A DNA stretch of 64,000 nucleotides, from assembly GCA_964016885.1 (NCBI GenBank), contig OZ024744.1, positions 70,014,778-70,078,777 on the forward strand, read 5' to 3'. Positions 9,191-20,533 of the stretch are shown here, in pieces (the first letter of the stretch is position 1; each line of letters opens with the position of its first letter). The position numbers and the translations under genes were made by a program. This DNA is from Eledone cirrhosa (taxonomy: Eukaryota; Mollusca; Cephalopoda; Octopoda; Eledonidae). The notes under the pieces are model-generated. The model saw only the letters and a list, made by a program, of their open reading frames with translations, was not told where the DNA came from and ran no database searches.

Positions 9191-11575
9191 ACTTTATCAT
9201 CATCATCATCATCACCGTTTATATGTCCGCTCTTCCACGCAAGCATGGGTTAGACGGGTTGTCCTGTTGTGGGCAGTGTCCGGTCAGCTGACCATGCCTT
9301 GCTCATATGGGAAGGGATTCTGGCTTGATTTCTACAGTTGGATGCCCTTCCTAACACCAACCTCATTTACAGTGAGAGCTGGGTGCTTTTTTCCGCGGCG
9401 CCTACACGTCCAATTTAGTGTGGGCTGGGTCCTTTTTTTGCCGTGGCACTTCCACGACCACTTTGCAGTGGGAGGGTGTGGGGGCATATTGTCTATATGC
9501 TTCAGCTTCGGCTTGTACCCGTGGGGGCTCGGGTCTTCTGTATTACTGCATGACGCCAGAGGTCACGGTCATGTGTCATCGCATTTGCGAGGTGTAATTG
9601 GGTAAGGTCGGCTTTTATCACCTCATCCCAAGTCTTCTTGGGTCTCCCCATTCTGCGGTTTCCATTGACTTCTAGTGCTCTGCATCTTTTTATGCAGCTG
9701 TCATCCTTCATACGCATCACATGTCCATACCAATGCATCCGCCTCTCCTGCACACAGCATTTGATTCCTCTTATGCTCAGTCTCTCTCTCAATTGATTTA
9801 TGCTTTGCCGTTCACTTATATTGCTATTAAACATCCATCAGAGCATGCAGGCTTCGTTTCTTTCTAATCTACGCAAGTCTTCCACAGACAGCGCCCAGAT
9901 CTCACTACCATGTAACATTGCTGTTCGTATACATGCATCATACAGTCTGCCTTTCATTTTGAGAGAAAAGCCTTTTGCAGCTAGCAGTGGCAGTAGCTTC
10001 CTGAACTTCTTCCATCCCGTTCTTACCCTAGTTATTGTACTTTCCGAACACTCACCTCCGCTGCTAGTTCAGTCACCTAGGTAGCAGAAGCTGTCTACTG
10101 TTTCTACAGAGCCCTTCCAGAGTTTGGTGGTACTTGTTTCCTGTGGCTGTTTGCTGCTTGCTGTTCCAGCACAGTTGCTACATGTGAAGCCTACATTCTT
10201 AGTTAAGCTTCCTGAGATCCCACTACATCTCTTGTGTACCCATTGATTGCATTTGGGGCAGAGAATGGAGTTCCTACCTACACCTTTCCTACATACTGAG
10301 CAAGGCTATTTCCCTGAGGATATCTGGGTTCTGTTTTCTCGTCTACTTACAAGGACCTTAGTCTTTGTCAGGTTGACTTTGAGACCCTTTCTTTTTAGTC
10401 CCTGCTTCCAAGTTTGGAGTTTCTTCTCTAGTTCTACCATAGATTCAGCTCTAAGTGTGAAGTCATCTGCATATAGGAGTTCCCATGGGCATCCAGTCTT
10501 AAACTCCTCCGTTATTGCCTGCAGAACTATGATGAACAGGAGAGGGCTAAGAACAGAGCCCTGGTGGACACCGACCTGTATGCTAAATTCCTCACTCTAG
10601 TCATTGCTAATCCTAACTTTGCTGACTGCTCCCCTATACATGGCTTGTACAGCTTTCACAAGCCATTCATCTACTCCTAGTTTTCTAAGAGTCAACCAGA
10701 TTATAGCATCTCATCTAGTTTCACCTGGTCCCTAATCAACTGTGCTATAATTCTTTGTGTTACTTTCATGACCTAGTCCATCAGCTTTATACCTCTATAG
10801 TTTCCTCTATCTAGTGCATCACCTTTACCCTTGTAGCAGTCAACAATGATGTTACTGCACCAATCCTTTGGTATGACACCTTCTAGTATTACCTGGTTAA
10901 CAATACGTGTGGTTATGGTGTGACCTACTGACCCAGATGCCTTCAGCATCTCGGCAGCTATACCCAATGGACCGGTTGCCTTCCCCATCCTCATATCTTT
11001 GATTGCCTTACTTACTACGCTGCTGCTGACTTGTATTGCTAGCCCCTCTATAGGGTCTACTTGGGGTAGGGTCTCTTCCCATGCATTCTCTTCATTTAGT
11101 AATCTTTCATAATGGCTCTTCCATGCATCTTTCTTCTCAGCACTTGTGAAGGCAAGCTCACCTTTATCATTCCGGATACACTTCCAATGACATCAGAATT
11201 CTCTCTGACACACTGCCTCGCAATCTTGAACACCTCCTGTTTCTGGTCCTCACGTTGCAAAACATGCTTGAATTTTCTATCCTCTTCTTCCCTCCTAGCT
11301 AAGTATACTTGTCACCTAGCTTCGCTCCTGGTCTCTATGTAATATACCCTGCTTCCCCCATTCTTCCATTCTTTCCATGCCTGTCTCTTGGCCTTAACTG
11401 CATCATCTACCTTATTGTTCCACCACCAAGTCACTCTCCTCCTGCTTGTGGTCTTACTCCAGCCACAGATCTCATCCGTTGCCTTTAGTAAGTTATTTTT
11501 TAGGAACTCCCAATGCTCTTCTACATTGAATGTCTCTATCTGTTCTTCTTTACTGTCATAGGCGTCGAGTAAAAT
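9191..11575 (-). pseudogene. RTE-like LINE (ORF2 remnant plus 3' UTR)
   Basis: A non-LTR retrotransposon that copies itself through target-primed reverse transcription. Reading leftward from 11575, there is a basic pre-RT segment (about 11575-11050). Next is a reverse-transcriptase start with RTE-type GKATGPxGIxAEMLKAS near 10990-10920 and KGKGDALDRGNYRGIKLMD near 10780. A PHD-like zinc finger (C-x2-C-x10-C-x2-C-x4-H-x2-C-x14-C-x2-C) lies at about 10165-10325. The RTE C-terminus (VQERRMHWYGHVMRMKDD, GRPKKTWDEVIKADL) lies at 9502-9834. The 3' UTR carries a ~55-bp tandem unit and ends in CAT triplets at 9191. Many stops and frameshifts make it a dead copy. The 5' end abuts another LINE's tail. 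Confidence 0.85.
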
Positions 11576-11580
11576 ATCTT

Positions 11581-12345
11581 TATAATAATAATAATAATAA
11601 TGAAATTATTGTGTACAGTGTTCAAGTGCACTATAACTCATCAAAGGTGCATGTATAGTACATAGAATAATGTACAAATGTCATGAAAGTGAACAGTGTA
11701 TGAGTCATGATATATATGCATGCATGTGTATGTAGGGGGAATATCAGGTGTAGTGTTGGCGATTTTCAGGTAGCATGGAGGTTTTAAAGGATGCAGTGTC
11801 TCAGCAGCTAACAACTGATGCAGTTAGTTTGTTCCATGCTTCAGCAACTCTGTTTCCGAAAGTCATGGGAGCTGTGCTGTTTTCTGACTTTGTAGACATG
11901 CCGTTGAGTGTTAGACACATGGAAATCAAAAAGGTGCTCAGGGTTGTTGTTGTTGGCAAGATGGTTAATAATTTTGTGGGTGTTTACCAAGTCAGTTGCC
12001 AGACGTCGGAGCTTCAATGTATCCATGCCCAGGGAAGCAATGCGTTCAGAGTATGGTAGATACCTGATGGAGGGTATTCGCTTGGTTGCACGTCTCTAAA
12101 CAGTTTCCATGCAGTCAATGTTCTGAGCAAGATAGGGGTTCCAGACTGGTGATGCAAATTCTAAGTAAGGCCACACAACAGCTATATACAGCTTTAAATA
12201 GATAGTTGGAGAGCAGCTGACAAAGGTCTTGCTGAGTGATGCCAAGACACCCTCGGCCTTCTTGACAATTTTAGAGACATGCTTTGTCCAACGCAAATCG
12301 CTGCTTACAGTAATGCCCAGGTCATGTTCACTAGAAGACTTCTTG
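11581..12345 (-). pseudogene. CR1/Jockey-like LINE, 3' end
   Basis: The minus strand encodes post-RT residues (12096-12296, LSKTFVSCSPTIYLKLYIAV) and the C-terminal tail (11841-12026, FDFHVSNTQRHVYKVRKQHS). A 3' UTR ending in TTA/TAA triplets follows at 11581-11600. It is the same family as 20950-22918, truncated at about 12345. Confidence 0.82.
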
Positions 12346-12429
12346 ATATTTTCAAAGAAACATTATATAACCCTATATCCAATGCAGCATCACATAACTT
12401 CATAGATGTTACCATATTTCTCGGCATGT

Positions 12430-12595
12430 GGAGGCACATGGCTTAGTGGTTAGAGCATTGGCCTTGCAATTGAAAGGTTGTGAATTTAATTCTCAGACCG
12501 AGTGATGTGTTTTTTCCTTGAGCAAGGCACTTTATTTCACATTGCTCCAGTTTACTCAGCTGTAGAAATGAGATGATAGGGACTGGGGTCCCTAT
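12430..12595 (+). mobile_element. SINE family 2
   Basis: GGCTTAGTGGTTAGAGCATT with TGTGAATTTAATTCTC (degenerate box B) and the TTGAGCAAGGCACTTTATTT body. It joins directly to an RTE tail. Confidence 0.8.
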
Positions 12596-12772
12596 CATTC
12601 CACTACAAAGTGGTCGTGGAGGTGCCACAGCAAAAAAGCACCCACCACTCACTGTAAATGAGGTTGGTGTTAGGAAGGGCATCCAGCTGTAGAAATCAAG
12701 CCAGAATCAGTTCCCGTCCCACCCTTGCAAGCAGGGAAAAGTGCACGCAAAATGAAATGATGATGATGATGT
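12596..12772 (+). mobile_element. RTE-like LINE 3' tail
   Basis: It contains GGTTGGTGTTAGGAAGGGCA and CTTGCAAGCAGGGAAAAGTG and ends in ATGATG triplets. Confidence 0.82.
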
Positions 12773-12822
12773 GTCCTGGAGGCCGAAGGTTGTTTATTAT
12801 TTTTTTTCAAATGGCGGTCGAT

Positions 12823-12997
12823 TGGCAGTATCGGTAGAGAGTCGGACGCCATGCTTTCCAGTATAGTTACGTCTCTTTATGGTCTCAAATCCCGCTGAGG
12901 TTAACTTTGCCTTTCATCCTTACGGGGTCGATAAAATAAAGTACCAGTAATACACTGGATAATTACTGACCTTGTGGCAAGAGTAGAAACAATTACT
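12823..12997 (+). mobile_element. SINE family 1
   Basis: Starts GGTCGATTGGCAGTATCGGT, with box B and body present, and ends GCAAGAGTAGAAACAATTA. Confidence 0.88.
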
Positions 12998-13115
12998 TTT
13001 TTTTCAAATTATTGGTTGTCAAAATCAGATATTCTAAAATGACATGTTCTATATATTACCAGCTAAGAAATCTATATGGTTGCTCAACCTGCAAGAAATA
13101 GCAGCTAAATCTCTC

Positions 13116-13344
13116 TTAACCTTTTAGCATGTACATTACTCTATATTTACTATAGTATTTTACTATAGTATTTTCACAGAAAAGGCTTTATCTCACATAA
13201 TATCGAATCTATGAGATTTTGCTATTATTTATTTTGAGAACAATACCTTAACATCAGTATGAGTGGCCGGTTACAGCCAGTTTGAACAGAAAGAGGTGAG
13301 AGAATTCTGGCCAGATACAGCCAGTTTCAGTGCTAAAGGGTTAA
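13116..13344. mobile_element. TTAA-ended MITE, complete copy
   Basis: It runs from TTAACCTTTTAGCAT to GTGCTAAAGGGTTAA, about 229 bp. The interior TATGAGATTTTGCTATTATT block is shared with other copies. Confidence 0.82.
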
Positions 13345-13550
13345 TAATAATAATGAAAATTATTGTGCACAGTGCTCAAGTGCACTACAACTCATCAAAG
13401 GTGCATGTATAGTACATAGAATAATGTACAAATGTTAGGAAAGTGTACAGTGTATGAGTCATGATATATACACACAGACACATGCGTGCATGTGTATGGA
13501 ACAGGAATATCAAGGGGTGGTGTTGGCGAATTTCAGGAAGCATGGAAGTT
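13345..13550 (-). pseudogene. CR1/Jockey-like LINE 3' UTR fragment
   Basis: Same terminal block as 11581-11780 (TGCTCAAGTGCACTACAACT). It begins in TAA triplets immediately after the MITE. Confidence 0.75.
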
Positions 13551-14056
13551 CTCATTCTACAGTCATTAAAAAAAGAGGAAAAAGATTGGATGATATTGTT
13601 CTAGATATGCTATTTGAAAACACACACTCACACATACACACGTAAGATGGTCATAGTTGGAATGTATTTGGTCATAGATCTGCTCAATCAGAAATGACCT
13701 GGGATAAGCATGAAGGATTCAGACCATCCACTTTAATAAAACAAATATATGACGTCTTCAACAATAATAACAACAATATCAATGTATGTCATCAATTACT
13801 ATCCTTGACATCAGAAAGCTTCCATTTCCATTCCTCATTAGCTACTTATACATAGTGCATTCAACAGCTCCTTGAGAAACAACACAAAATGTCCGAGTGC
13901 AAACCAAATAATCACTCATGTTACCAAGCCTATATAGTGTAGAAAAAAATTATCCTGAACTTGCAATTTTTTTTCCAAATAGAGTCCTGCAAAGATAATC
14001 TCCTTTTATAAACATGTTAAAGACAGTAAAGAAAGCATTATATCATACAAACATGC
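13551..14056. other. Unassigned spacer
   Basis: No gene or repeat family recognised. Confidence 0.5.
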
Positions 14057-14122
14057 TTAACCCTTTAGTATTACTCTATATTTACTATTATATTTTCAGA
14101 GTAAAGGCTTTACCTCACATAA

Positions 14123-14597
14123 CACTGGTTAACAAAATTTTCTTTTCTGCTGACCTAAGTTTGACACCTGTTCTTGAGTAATTTGAGGAACCTAAGTGTA
14201 AAAAATGACAATACCGTTCTTCTATTACAACAAGTTTTTCATCTATGGGCTGATCTATATTGGCCCCACCCATAGCTACAAGAGATAGCATACTGGTCAA
14301 CAAAATTTTCCTTTCTTTTTCTGCTGACCAATGTTTGAGACCTGTTCTTGAGTAATTTGAGAGAAAAGTTGAGTTTTAAAATGCCGATACCTTTTTTCTA
14401 TGATATCAAGTTTTCACTTGCCAACAAGGAGGGTATACAAAATATGTTTCCTGTGTTTATGGGATAGCTGAGCGAAAGACAAACATGAAAACCTGATGTT
14501 TTAGGGGAAAATGGATGCCATATTTGAAATCAGACCTCAAAATTAGCTAAAAACAACAACAAAATCAAAGTCAGCAAAAAATGTGTTGACCAGTGTA
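14123..14597. mobile_element. Short DNA element with CACTGGTYAACA ends
   Basis: The left end CACTGGTTAACAAAATTTT and the right end, inverted, CACTGGTCAACACATTTTTT pair over ~20 bp. The TTTTCTGCTGACC..GACACCTGTTCTTGAG segment occurs twice (about 14140 and 14310). No transposase frame is present. The superfamily is not assigned. Confidence 0.65.
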
Positions 14598-14606
14598 ATT
14601 ATCAGT

Positions 14607-14808
14607 AATATAATTGTTTCTACTTTTGGCACATGGCTAGCAATTACCCCAGTACATTACTGGTACTTTATTTTATCGACCCCCATAAGGCTGAAAGGTA
14701 AAGTTAACCTCAGCGGGATTTGAACTCAGAACGCAAAGGGCCATAACTCGATTCTGCAAAGAATAGTGTCTGATGCTCTACCGATACCGCCAATCCACTA
14801 CTCTCAGT
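14607..14808 (-). mobile_element. SINE family 1
   Basis: Complete copy in reverse orientation, ending at ACCGATACCGCCAATCCA. Confidence 0.88.
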
Positions 14809-15231
14809 AGTGTCTGTGACACACTAGAGATGACTGAGGAAGGAAGGGATGATGACATTGATTGAGGAAGAAGGGAGGTGATGACAAACTACAGAAAGCA
14901 ACTTTTAACATTCACTACACCTGTGCATGTATATGTGAACTGGCTATGCACATTGGCTGTTATGATTATGTGAGTGTTTGTGTGTATGCATATGTGTTTG
15001 TGTAAATTATATTTATATAGGATATTTGTATATATGTGTTTGTGTGTGTTTATCTCACATAATATCAAAATATATGAGATTTTGATATTAGTTATTTTGA
15101 GAACAATATCTTAACATCAATGTGAGTGGCCAGTTTGAACAGAAGGTATGAGAATTCTGGTTGGATATGGCTGGTTGAAATACAAAAGAGTTAAAGCAAA
15201 TACAGAAGCCATATTTGAGTAACATAATGGT

Positions 15232-15400
15232 CATCATCATCATCATCATCGTTTAATGTCTATCTTCCATGCTAGCATGGGTTAGACGAGAGTTGTCTCA
15301 CTTGAGGCAAGATTGGTCGGGTGACTGTGTTTCGCTCGTATAGGATTATCTGGCAGGTTTTCTACGGCTGAATGCCCTTCCTAACACCGATGGTGTACAA
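15232..15400 (-). mobile_element. RTE-like LINE 3' tail
   Basis: A CATCAT run, then CATGCTAGCATGGGTTAGAC and GAATGCCCTTCCTAACACC, inverse of the plus-strand tails. Confidence 0.8.
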
Positions 15401-15416
15401 ATAAATACATTAGGCC

Positions 15417-15600
15417 AGGCATGGGCAACCTTTTATAGAGCAGTAGGCCACATAGGATGTGGTTCATTATAAGGCGAGTGATTCTACTGAAACATTCAAG
15501 GCAATTTTGAATTTAGGTCTGCCAAACGGGCCACATGTGGCTTACAGGCCTCAGTTTTCCTATGACTGTATTAAATCCATTATTGATTATGCTAATCCTG
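15417..15600. mobile_element. hAT-like element, left-end fragment
   Basis: CAGGCATGGGCAACCTTTTA followed by GGCCACAT-rich sequence is the form of hAT ends also seen at 23869. No right end found. Confidence 0.45.
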
Positions 15601-15789
15601 TCTGTGTCTCCATTCTCTATATATTAACCATAAAGAATACAAAACATCACACTGCACATCATCACAGAAATATGAGGATGTGGCACCCGTCAATAATGAC
15701 TGACCATAAGGTTGTAATTGGAAATTTCCTCACCTGAGTGTAAGCTCTAGACAAGATGTTTTCTAGTAGATCAACAGTCACCCAAACAA

Positions 15790-15838
15790 GCCAGTTTGCC
15801 CTCTCCACATCACAAGCCAGTTTGCCCTCTCCACATTA
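15790..15838. repeat. Two-copy ~25-bp tandem duplication
   Basis: ACAAGCCAGTTTGCCCTCTC plus CACAT occurs twice head to tail. Confidence 0.9.
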
Positions 15839-15839
15839 C

Positions 15840-16045
15840 TGATGTTGTTCAAGGGAAAGGAAAAAGGCCAATACAGTGTGGTACCAGTGTCATTGCAACT
15901 ATTTTTTCCAGCTGAGTAAACTGGAGCATTGTAAAATAAAGTGTCTGGCTCAAATACAGAACGTGCTACCCAGCCAAGGAATTGAAATCATGACATATTA
16001 TTGTGAGCCCAACCAACACCCCAACTACTAAGCCTTCACTAACAG
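15840..16045 (-). mobile_element. SINE family 2
   Basis: AAATAAAGTGTCTGGCTCAA and a degenerate box B followed by AACTACTAAGCC, in reverse orientation. Confidence 0.75.
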
Positions 16046-16224
16046 ATATACACTGGCAATAACATGAGTTCAACATGTCCATGCTATCACATTATACTCG
16101 GTATAATTCATCACTGAAAGCCAGAGTATGCAGTATGGTTGCCATGTCTCTTCCCATCCTCATTACTGAGGATTGGGAACAATGGACAATTGCACCAATG
16201 CTCATCTGTATGATGCTGTATTAG

Positions 16225-16425
16225 AGTGTTGGACAACATGCTTAGCAGTACAGAGTTATGACCCTTTGCGTTTTGAGTTCAAATACCGCCGAGGTTAACT
16301 TTGCCTTTCAACCTTAAGAGATCGATAAAATAAAGTACCAGTAACACACTGGTATAGATTTAATCAACTTTCCACTTCCCTTCAAATTGCTGGCCTTGTG
16401 CCTAAATCAGAAACCATTATTAGGA
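16225..16425 (+). mobile_element. SINE family 1, slightly 5' divergent
   Basis: Box B TTGAGTTCAAATACC and the AGATCGATAAAATAAAGTAC body. Confidence 0.85.
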
Positions 16426-16631
16426 ATCTGGCTACTGAGACACAGTTCATCTACCTTCACCAAAATGTTGTAGTCATTGATCACTTGGAAGGTTGTCCCC
16501 AAGATGACTAAAAAGTATTATGTACCCCAGTTTTGAAATCAGAATGATCCTCCTCTTAAGCAGACTACCAACTAATGTTAATGAGCCCTGCCTACTGGAG
16601 GGTGGGGTGGGGTTGCTTTTTAGGGGCTTTC

Positions 16632-16651
16632 GGGGGGGGGGGGGGGGGGTT
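16632..16651. repeat. poly-G tract
   Basis: Nineteen or twenty consecutive G; the sequencing length is uncertain. Confidence 0.8.
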
Positions 16652-16659
16652 CACACACT

Positions 16660-16825
16660 ATCAGATGGCCATTGACTCTTCTGAAACTCCTCTACCCTCT
16701 GACAGGTTTTGATTTTCATCTCACCGGATGTCCAAAAATCCTCCCTCCCCCTCACAAAGCATGCTTGGCTAGTTCTGCCAGTTTATTTGCTGCCGATAAC
16801 CTAATCCTGAGACAACTTGTACTGG
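16660..16825 (+). repeat. Dispersed repeat family E, partial copy
   Basis: GATGGCCATTGACTCTTCTG and CTCTGACAGGTTTTGATTTT match 31165-31350 and, inverted, 25995-26125. No coding capacity recognised. Confidence 0.75.
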
Positions 16826-16921
16826 ATAAATCACCAGTAACACACTGGGGTTAATTTAATCGACTTTTCCCTTCCCTTCAAATTGCTGGCCTTGTGCCAA
16901 ATGTAGAAACCATTATTATTG
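16826..16921 (+). mobile_element. SINE family 1, 3' part
   Basis: CACCAGTAACACACTGGGGT through GTGCCAAATGTAGAAACC. Confidence 0.8.
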
Positions 16922-16922
16922 A

Positions 16923-17536
16923 TGGTTGATTGGCAGTATCGGTAGAGTATCGGTAGAGTGTCGGTAGAGTGTCAGTAGAGTATCGGTAAAGTGTCGGTAG
17001 AGTGTCGGTAGAGTGTCGGTAGAGTGTCGGTAGAGTGTCGGTAGAGTGTCGGTAGAGTGTCGGTAGAGTGTCGGTAGAGTGTCGGTAGAGTGCCGGTAGA
17101 GTGCCGGTAGAGTGCCGGTAGAGTGTCGGTAGAGTGTCGGTAGAGTATCGGTAGAGTATCGGTAGAGTGTCGGTAGAGTGTCGGTAGAGTACCAGTAGAG
17201 TGTCGGTAGAGTGTTGGTAGAGTATCGGTAGTGTCGGTAGAGTGTCGGCAGAGTGTCGGCAGAGTGTCGGTAGAGTACCGGTAGAATGTCGGTAGAGTGT
17301 CGGTAGAGTGTCGGTAGAGTGTCGGTAGAGTGTCGGTAGAGTGTCGGTAGAGTGTCGGTAGAGTGTCGGTAGAGTGTCGGTAGAGTGTCGGACAAGCTTT
17401 GTGTCAAGGTTATCATTGCCTTTCATCCTTACAGAGTCGATAAAATAAAGTACCAGTAACACACTGGGGTAGATTTATTCGACTTTCCCCTCCCCTGCAA
17501 ATTGCTGGCCTTGAGTCTATAGTAGAAACAATTATT
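16923..17536 (+). mobile_element. SINE family 1 with an 11-bp minisatellite in its tRNA-like head
   Basis: The copy starts GGTTGATTGGCAGTATCGGT. The segment GGTAGAGTGTC then repeats about 40 times (16932-17392), after which the SINE resumes at GGACAAGC and runs to its 3' end. Units vary at the TGTC/TATC/TGCC positions. Because 11 is not divisible by 3, the minus strand gives the same LPTLYRHSTDT-type peptide repeat in all frames; this is not a gene. Confidence 0.92.
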
Positions 17537-17736
17537 TATTTAATCAACAGAAACATGCAACCTATTGAAAATAAATCACTAATCGATAATTATCTAAGAA
17601 GATCGATAATTGACAGAGTCAATAGAGTGTCAGATTAAATGCTTCTGTAGTAGTTCCAGTTGACTAACACCGAGCTCAACTTTGCCTTTCATTCTTTCAA
17701 GGTTGATTAAGTGTCAACCCAGTACCTGAGTCAACT
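17537..17736 (+). other. Spacer with divergent SINE piece
   Basis: GAGCTCAACTTTGCCTTTCA at about 17670 is SINE-like; otherwise nothing recognised. Confidence 0.5.
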
Positions 17737-17768
17737 CTCTCTCTCTCTCTCTCTCACATATTTACACA

Positions 17769-17804
<36 letters not shown>

Positions 17805-18190
17805 TACACACGTACTCTCTCTCTCTCACACATACACGTACTTTCTCTCTCTCTCCATCACACATACACACGTACTCTCTCTATTTCTCTCTCACACACA
17901 CACACATATGCACACGTACTCTCTCTCTCCCTCTCTCTCTCACACATACACACGTACTCTCTCTATCTCTCTCTTACACACACACACATATACACACACG
18001 TACTCTCTCTCTCTCTCTGACACACACATATACACACGTATTCTCTCTCTCTCTCTCTCTTCCTCTCCCTCTCTCTCTCACACACATACATATACACACA
18101 CACACACACACTCTCTCCTTCTCTCTCTCTCACTCTCTCTCACACACATACATATACACACACACACTCTCTCTCTCTCTCCTTCTCTCT
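17737..18190. repeat. Compound (CT)n/(CA)n minisatellite
   Basis: About ten higher-order units of CT run + CACACATACACACGTA. Confidence 0.95.
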
Positions 18191-18229
18191 CACCCCACCC
18201 AAGAAGAAACTAACTGTGTTCCAACCTGA

Positions 18230-19260
18230 AAAGGAATGAGTTCCACCAGATTCGATATGTAGAAGACATGCTGTCTGTGAAGTGCAGGTGGGAGTCCAGC
18301 AGGGATCAGTCCTCAGTTCACTTCTATTTGTCATTGTACTTCAAGACATCACTGAGGAGGAGTTTAAAACTGGCAGTCAGTGGGGGAGCTCCTATCTACT
18401 GATGACCTAGTCCTCATAGCTGAATCCATAGGAGAGTTAGAGGCAAAATTTAAGAAGAACCTAGAGTTGAAAGGCCTAAGAGTAAACTTAGAAATGGCAA
18501 AGGTCTTAATAAATAGAAAAGTAAACAGGAGGGCGATACCATCAGGGAAGTGGTCCTGTTTGATATGTCAGAAAGAGGTGGGCTGAAATTCTATAAAGTG
18601 CACACAGTGTAATTTATGGATGCACAAGAAATGTAGCCGGATTGCTGTCAGGTTTACAGAAAAGATTGACTTTGTTTGTGGCAGATGTACAGGAGAAGTA
18701 AGCACTAAGAGCACACATGAAATGAATACGCTCAGTTATCAGGGAGGTTCCTTAGAAGTTGTTGACAGCGTTTGTTACCTAGGTGACCAAATTAGCATTT
18801 GGGGATGATGCCCTAAAAGTGTGATAGCTAGGATAAGACCAGGCTTGAAGAAGTTTAGAGAGCTGGTACATCAAAGGGCTTTTCTCTAAGAGTGAAGGAT
18901 AATAGACTATATAATGCCTACCTGCAAATTACATTACTACATGGCAGTGAGACATGGGCCTTGGCTGCAGAAGACTTGTGGATGCTAGAAAGAAATGAGT
19001 CAAGTATACTCCAATGGATGTGTAATGTTAGTGTGCACAAGCAACATAGCATAAGGAAGCTGAGGAAAAAACTAGGCATAAGAGGAATTGAATGTAGTGT
19101 GCAAGAGAGAAAACTGTGTTGGTATGGACTCATGATGTGTACGGAAGATAGCAGCTACATAAAAAATACAGAGAAACTCCAATGGCTAGGACCTGCGGAA
19201 GGGGCAGACCCAGGAAAATTTGGGATAAGGTTGTGAAGACTGACCATAAAAAAATAAGCC
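18230..19260 (+). pseudogene. RTE-like LINE, RT palm to C-terminus
   Basis: Conceptual translation gives a polymerase motif TDDLVLIAES near 18400 in place of the usual [YF]ADD start. A PHD-like zinc finger follows (18553-18700; C-x2-C, C-x2-C-x4-H-x2-C, C-x2-C), then the connection YLGDQIS (18775). Next come HGSETWALAAEDLWMLER (18950) and the terminal VQERKLCWYGLMM .. GRGRPRKIWDKVVKTD (19110-19250). At least a TGA at about 18584-18586, inside the zinc finger, and a TGA at about 18806 interrupt it. The architecture is the same as in the minus-strand copy at 9191-11575. Confidence 0.82.
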
Positions 19261-19469
19261 TCACAATGAAGGTGTTGGTGGGGACCTGTCCAAAAGCATA
19301 CAATGTGACCTGTCTTATTCTCATGTCCCCTCTTATACTAGCACTCTCTGGCAGCTATCTTCTCATTCACTATACACTCCCACGCCATCCATGACCCCTC
19401 CTTAGCTGCTGTTCCCTCTAAAACCCTAATATATCCTCACTATCACACCCTAGTAGCTACCCTTTCCAC

Positions 19470-19690
19470 CCCTGTACCCCCCCCCCCCTCTACTATCACT
19501 CCTTTGCTACCCTCTGCATCACTCCACCTCTCCTTCTCAACACTGGTGAGGTGCCATCTAACCCACCCTGTGCCATTGACCACACCATCCACCTACCCAC
19601 CATCACCACCATCACTATCTCTGCTTAGGTGTTCCTACCACCACCACCACCCCCACCCCCACCCCACCCCCACCCCACCGTATGCTTTCA
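19470..19690. repeat. C-rich, CCA/CCCCA-rich low-complexity stretch
   Basis: Runs of C and CACC units; no gene. Confidence 0.7.
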
Positions 19691-19841
19691 TCCCTTCCCC
19701 ACTCATCATCCTGTTAAATCACAACTTCATACTTACCTCCTACCACTTCCATCAAAGAGCAGAGGTGAGAGGGCTCGTCCATTAGGACATGGACCACTCT
19801 AGTGTCAGTGTCACAAAAATGCACCTGGTACACTCTGTAAG

Positions 19842-20415
19842 GTGGTGGTGGTGGTGGTGGGGATGATGATGATGATGATGATGATGATAATAATGGTGAT
19901 GATCATGATGATGATGATCATGATGGTGGTGATGGTGATGATGGTGGTGATGGTGATGATCATGATGACGATGATAATGTTGATGATGATGATAGTGATG
20001 GTGGTGGTGGTGATGGTGATGATGATGGTGATGGTGGTGATGGTGGTGTCGGTGATGATGGTGGTGATGATGATGATGGTGATGTCGGTGATGATGGTGA
20101 TGATGACAGTTGTGATAGGGATGGTGATGATGATGATGATAATGTTGATGATCATGATGATGATAGTAATGTTGGTAATGATGGTGGTGTTGATAATGGT
20201 GATGAGGATGTTGATGATGATGATGGTGGTGGTGGTGGTGATGATAGTGATGATGATGGTGATGATGACAGTTGTCGTAGGGATGGTGATGATGATGATG
20301 ATGATGACAGTGATGGTGATATTGGTGATATTGGTGATGGTGGTGATGGTGGTGGTGGTGGTAGGGATGGTGATGAGGGTGGTGGTGGTGATGATGATGA
20401 TGATGATGATATTTG
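19842..20415. repeat. (GAT/GGT)n trinucleotide array
   Basis: About 575 bp of GATGATGGTGGT-type triplets with CATGAT breaks. Poly-His, poly-Ile/Thr and poly-Met/Val frames are artefacts. Confidence 0.95.
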
Positions 20416-20533
20416 TGAACATTACACAGAACAAAGCAGTTAATGGAAGACATTTCTAAAAATCATTATATACCTGCTAAATCAACTACAGCCATTAGTT
20501 TCTAATAGTCTCTTCTAAATTGACAATTAGTTC

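Larger units (their letters stand above)
14057..15194. mobile_element. TTAA-ended MITE, split by a ~930-bp insertion
   Basis: The left part (14057-14122, TTAACCCTTTAGTATT start) and right part (15054-15194, ending GAGTTAA) together make one copy. The break carries CTCACATAA on both sides (14114-14122, 15054-15062). Confidence 0.75.

Noticed and set aside
15459..15737. 92-residue frame near a hAT-like end
   Set aside because: No conserved motif; it spans a repeat border.
16878..17462. 194-residue repeat protein (LPTLYRHSTDT-like) on the minus strand
   Set aside because: It is an 11-bp minisatellite read in every frame, lying inside a SINE.
19782..20459. Long His-, Ile/Thr- and Met/Val-rich open frames
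   Set aside because: They are readings of the GAT/GGT trinucleotide array in different frames, with no domain or codon signature.
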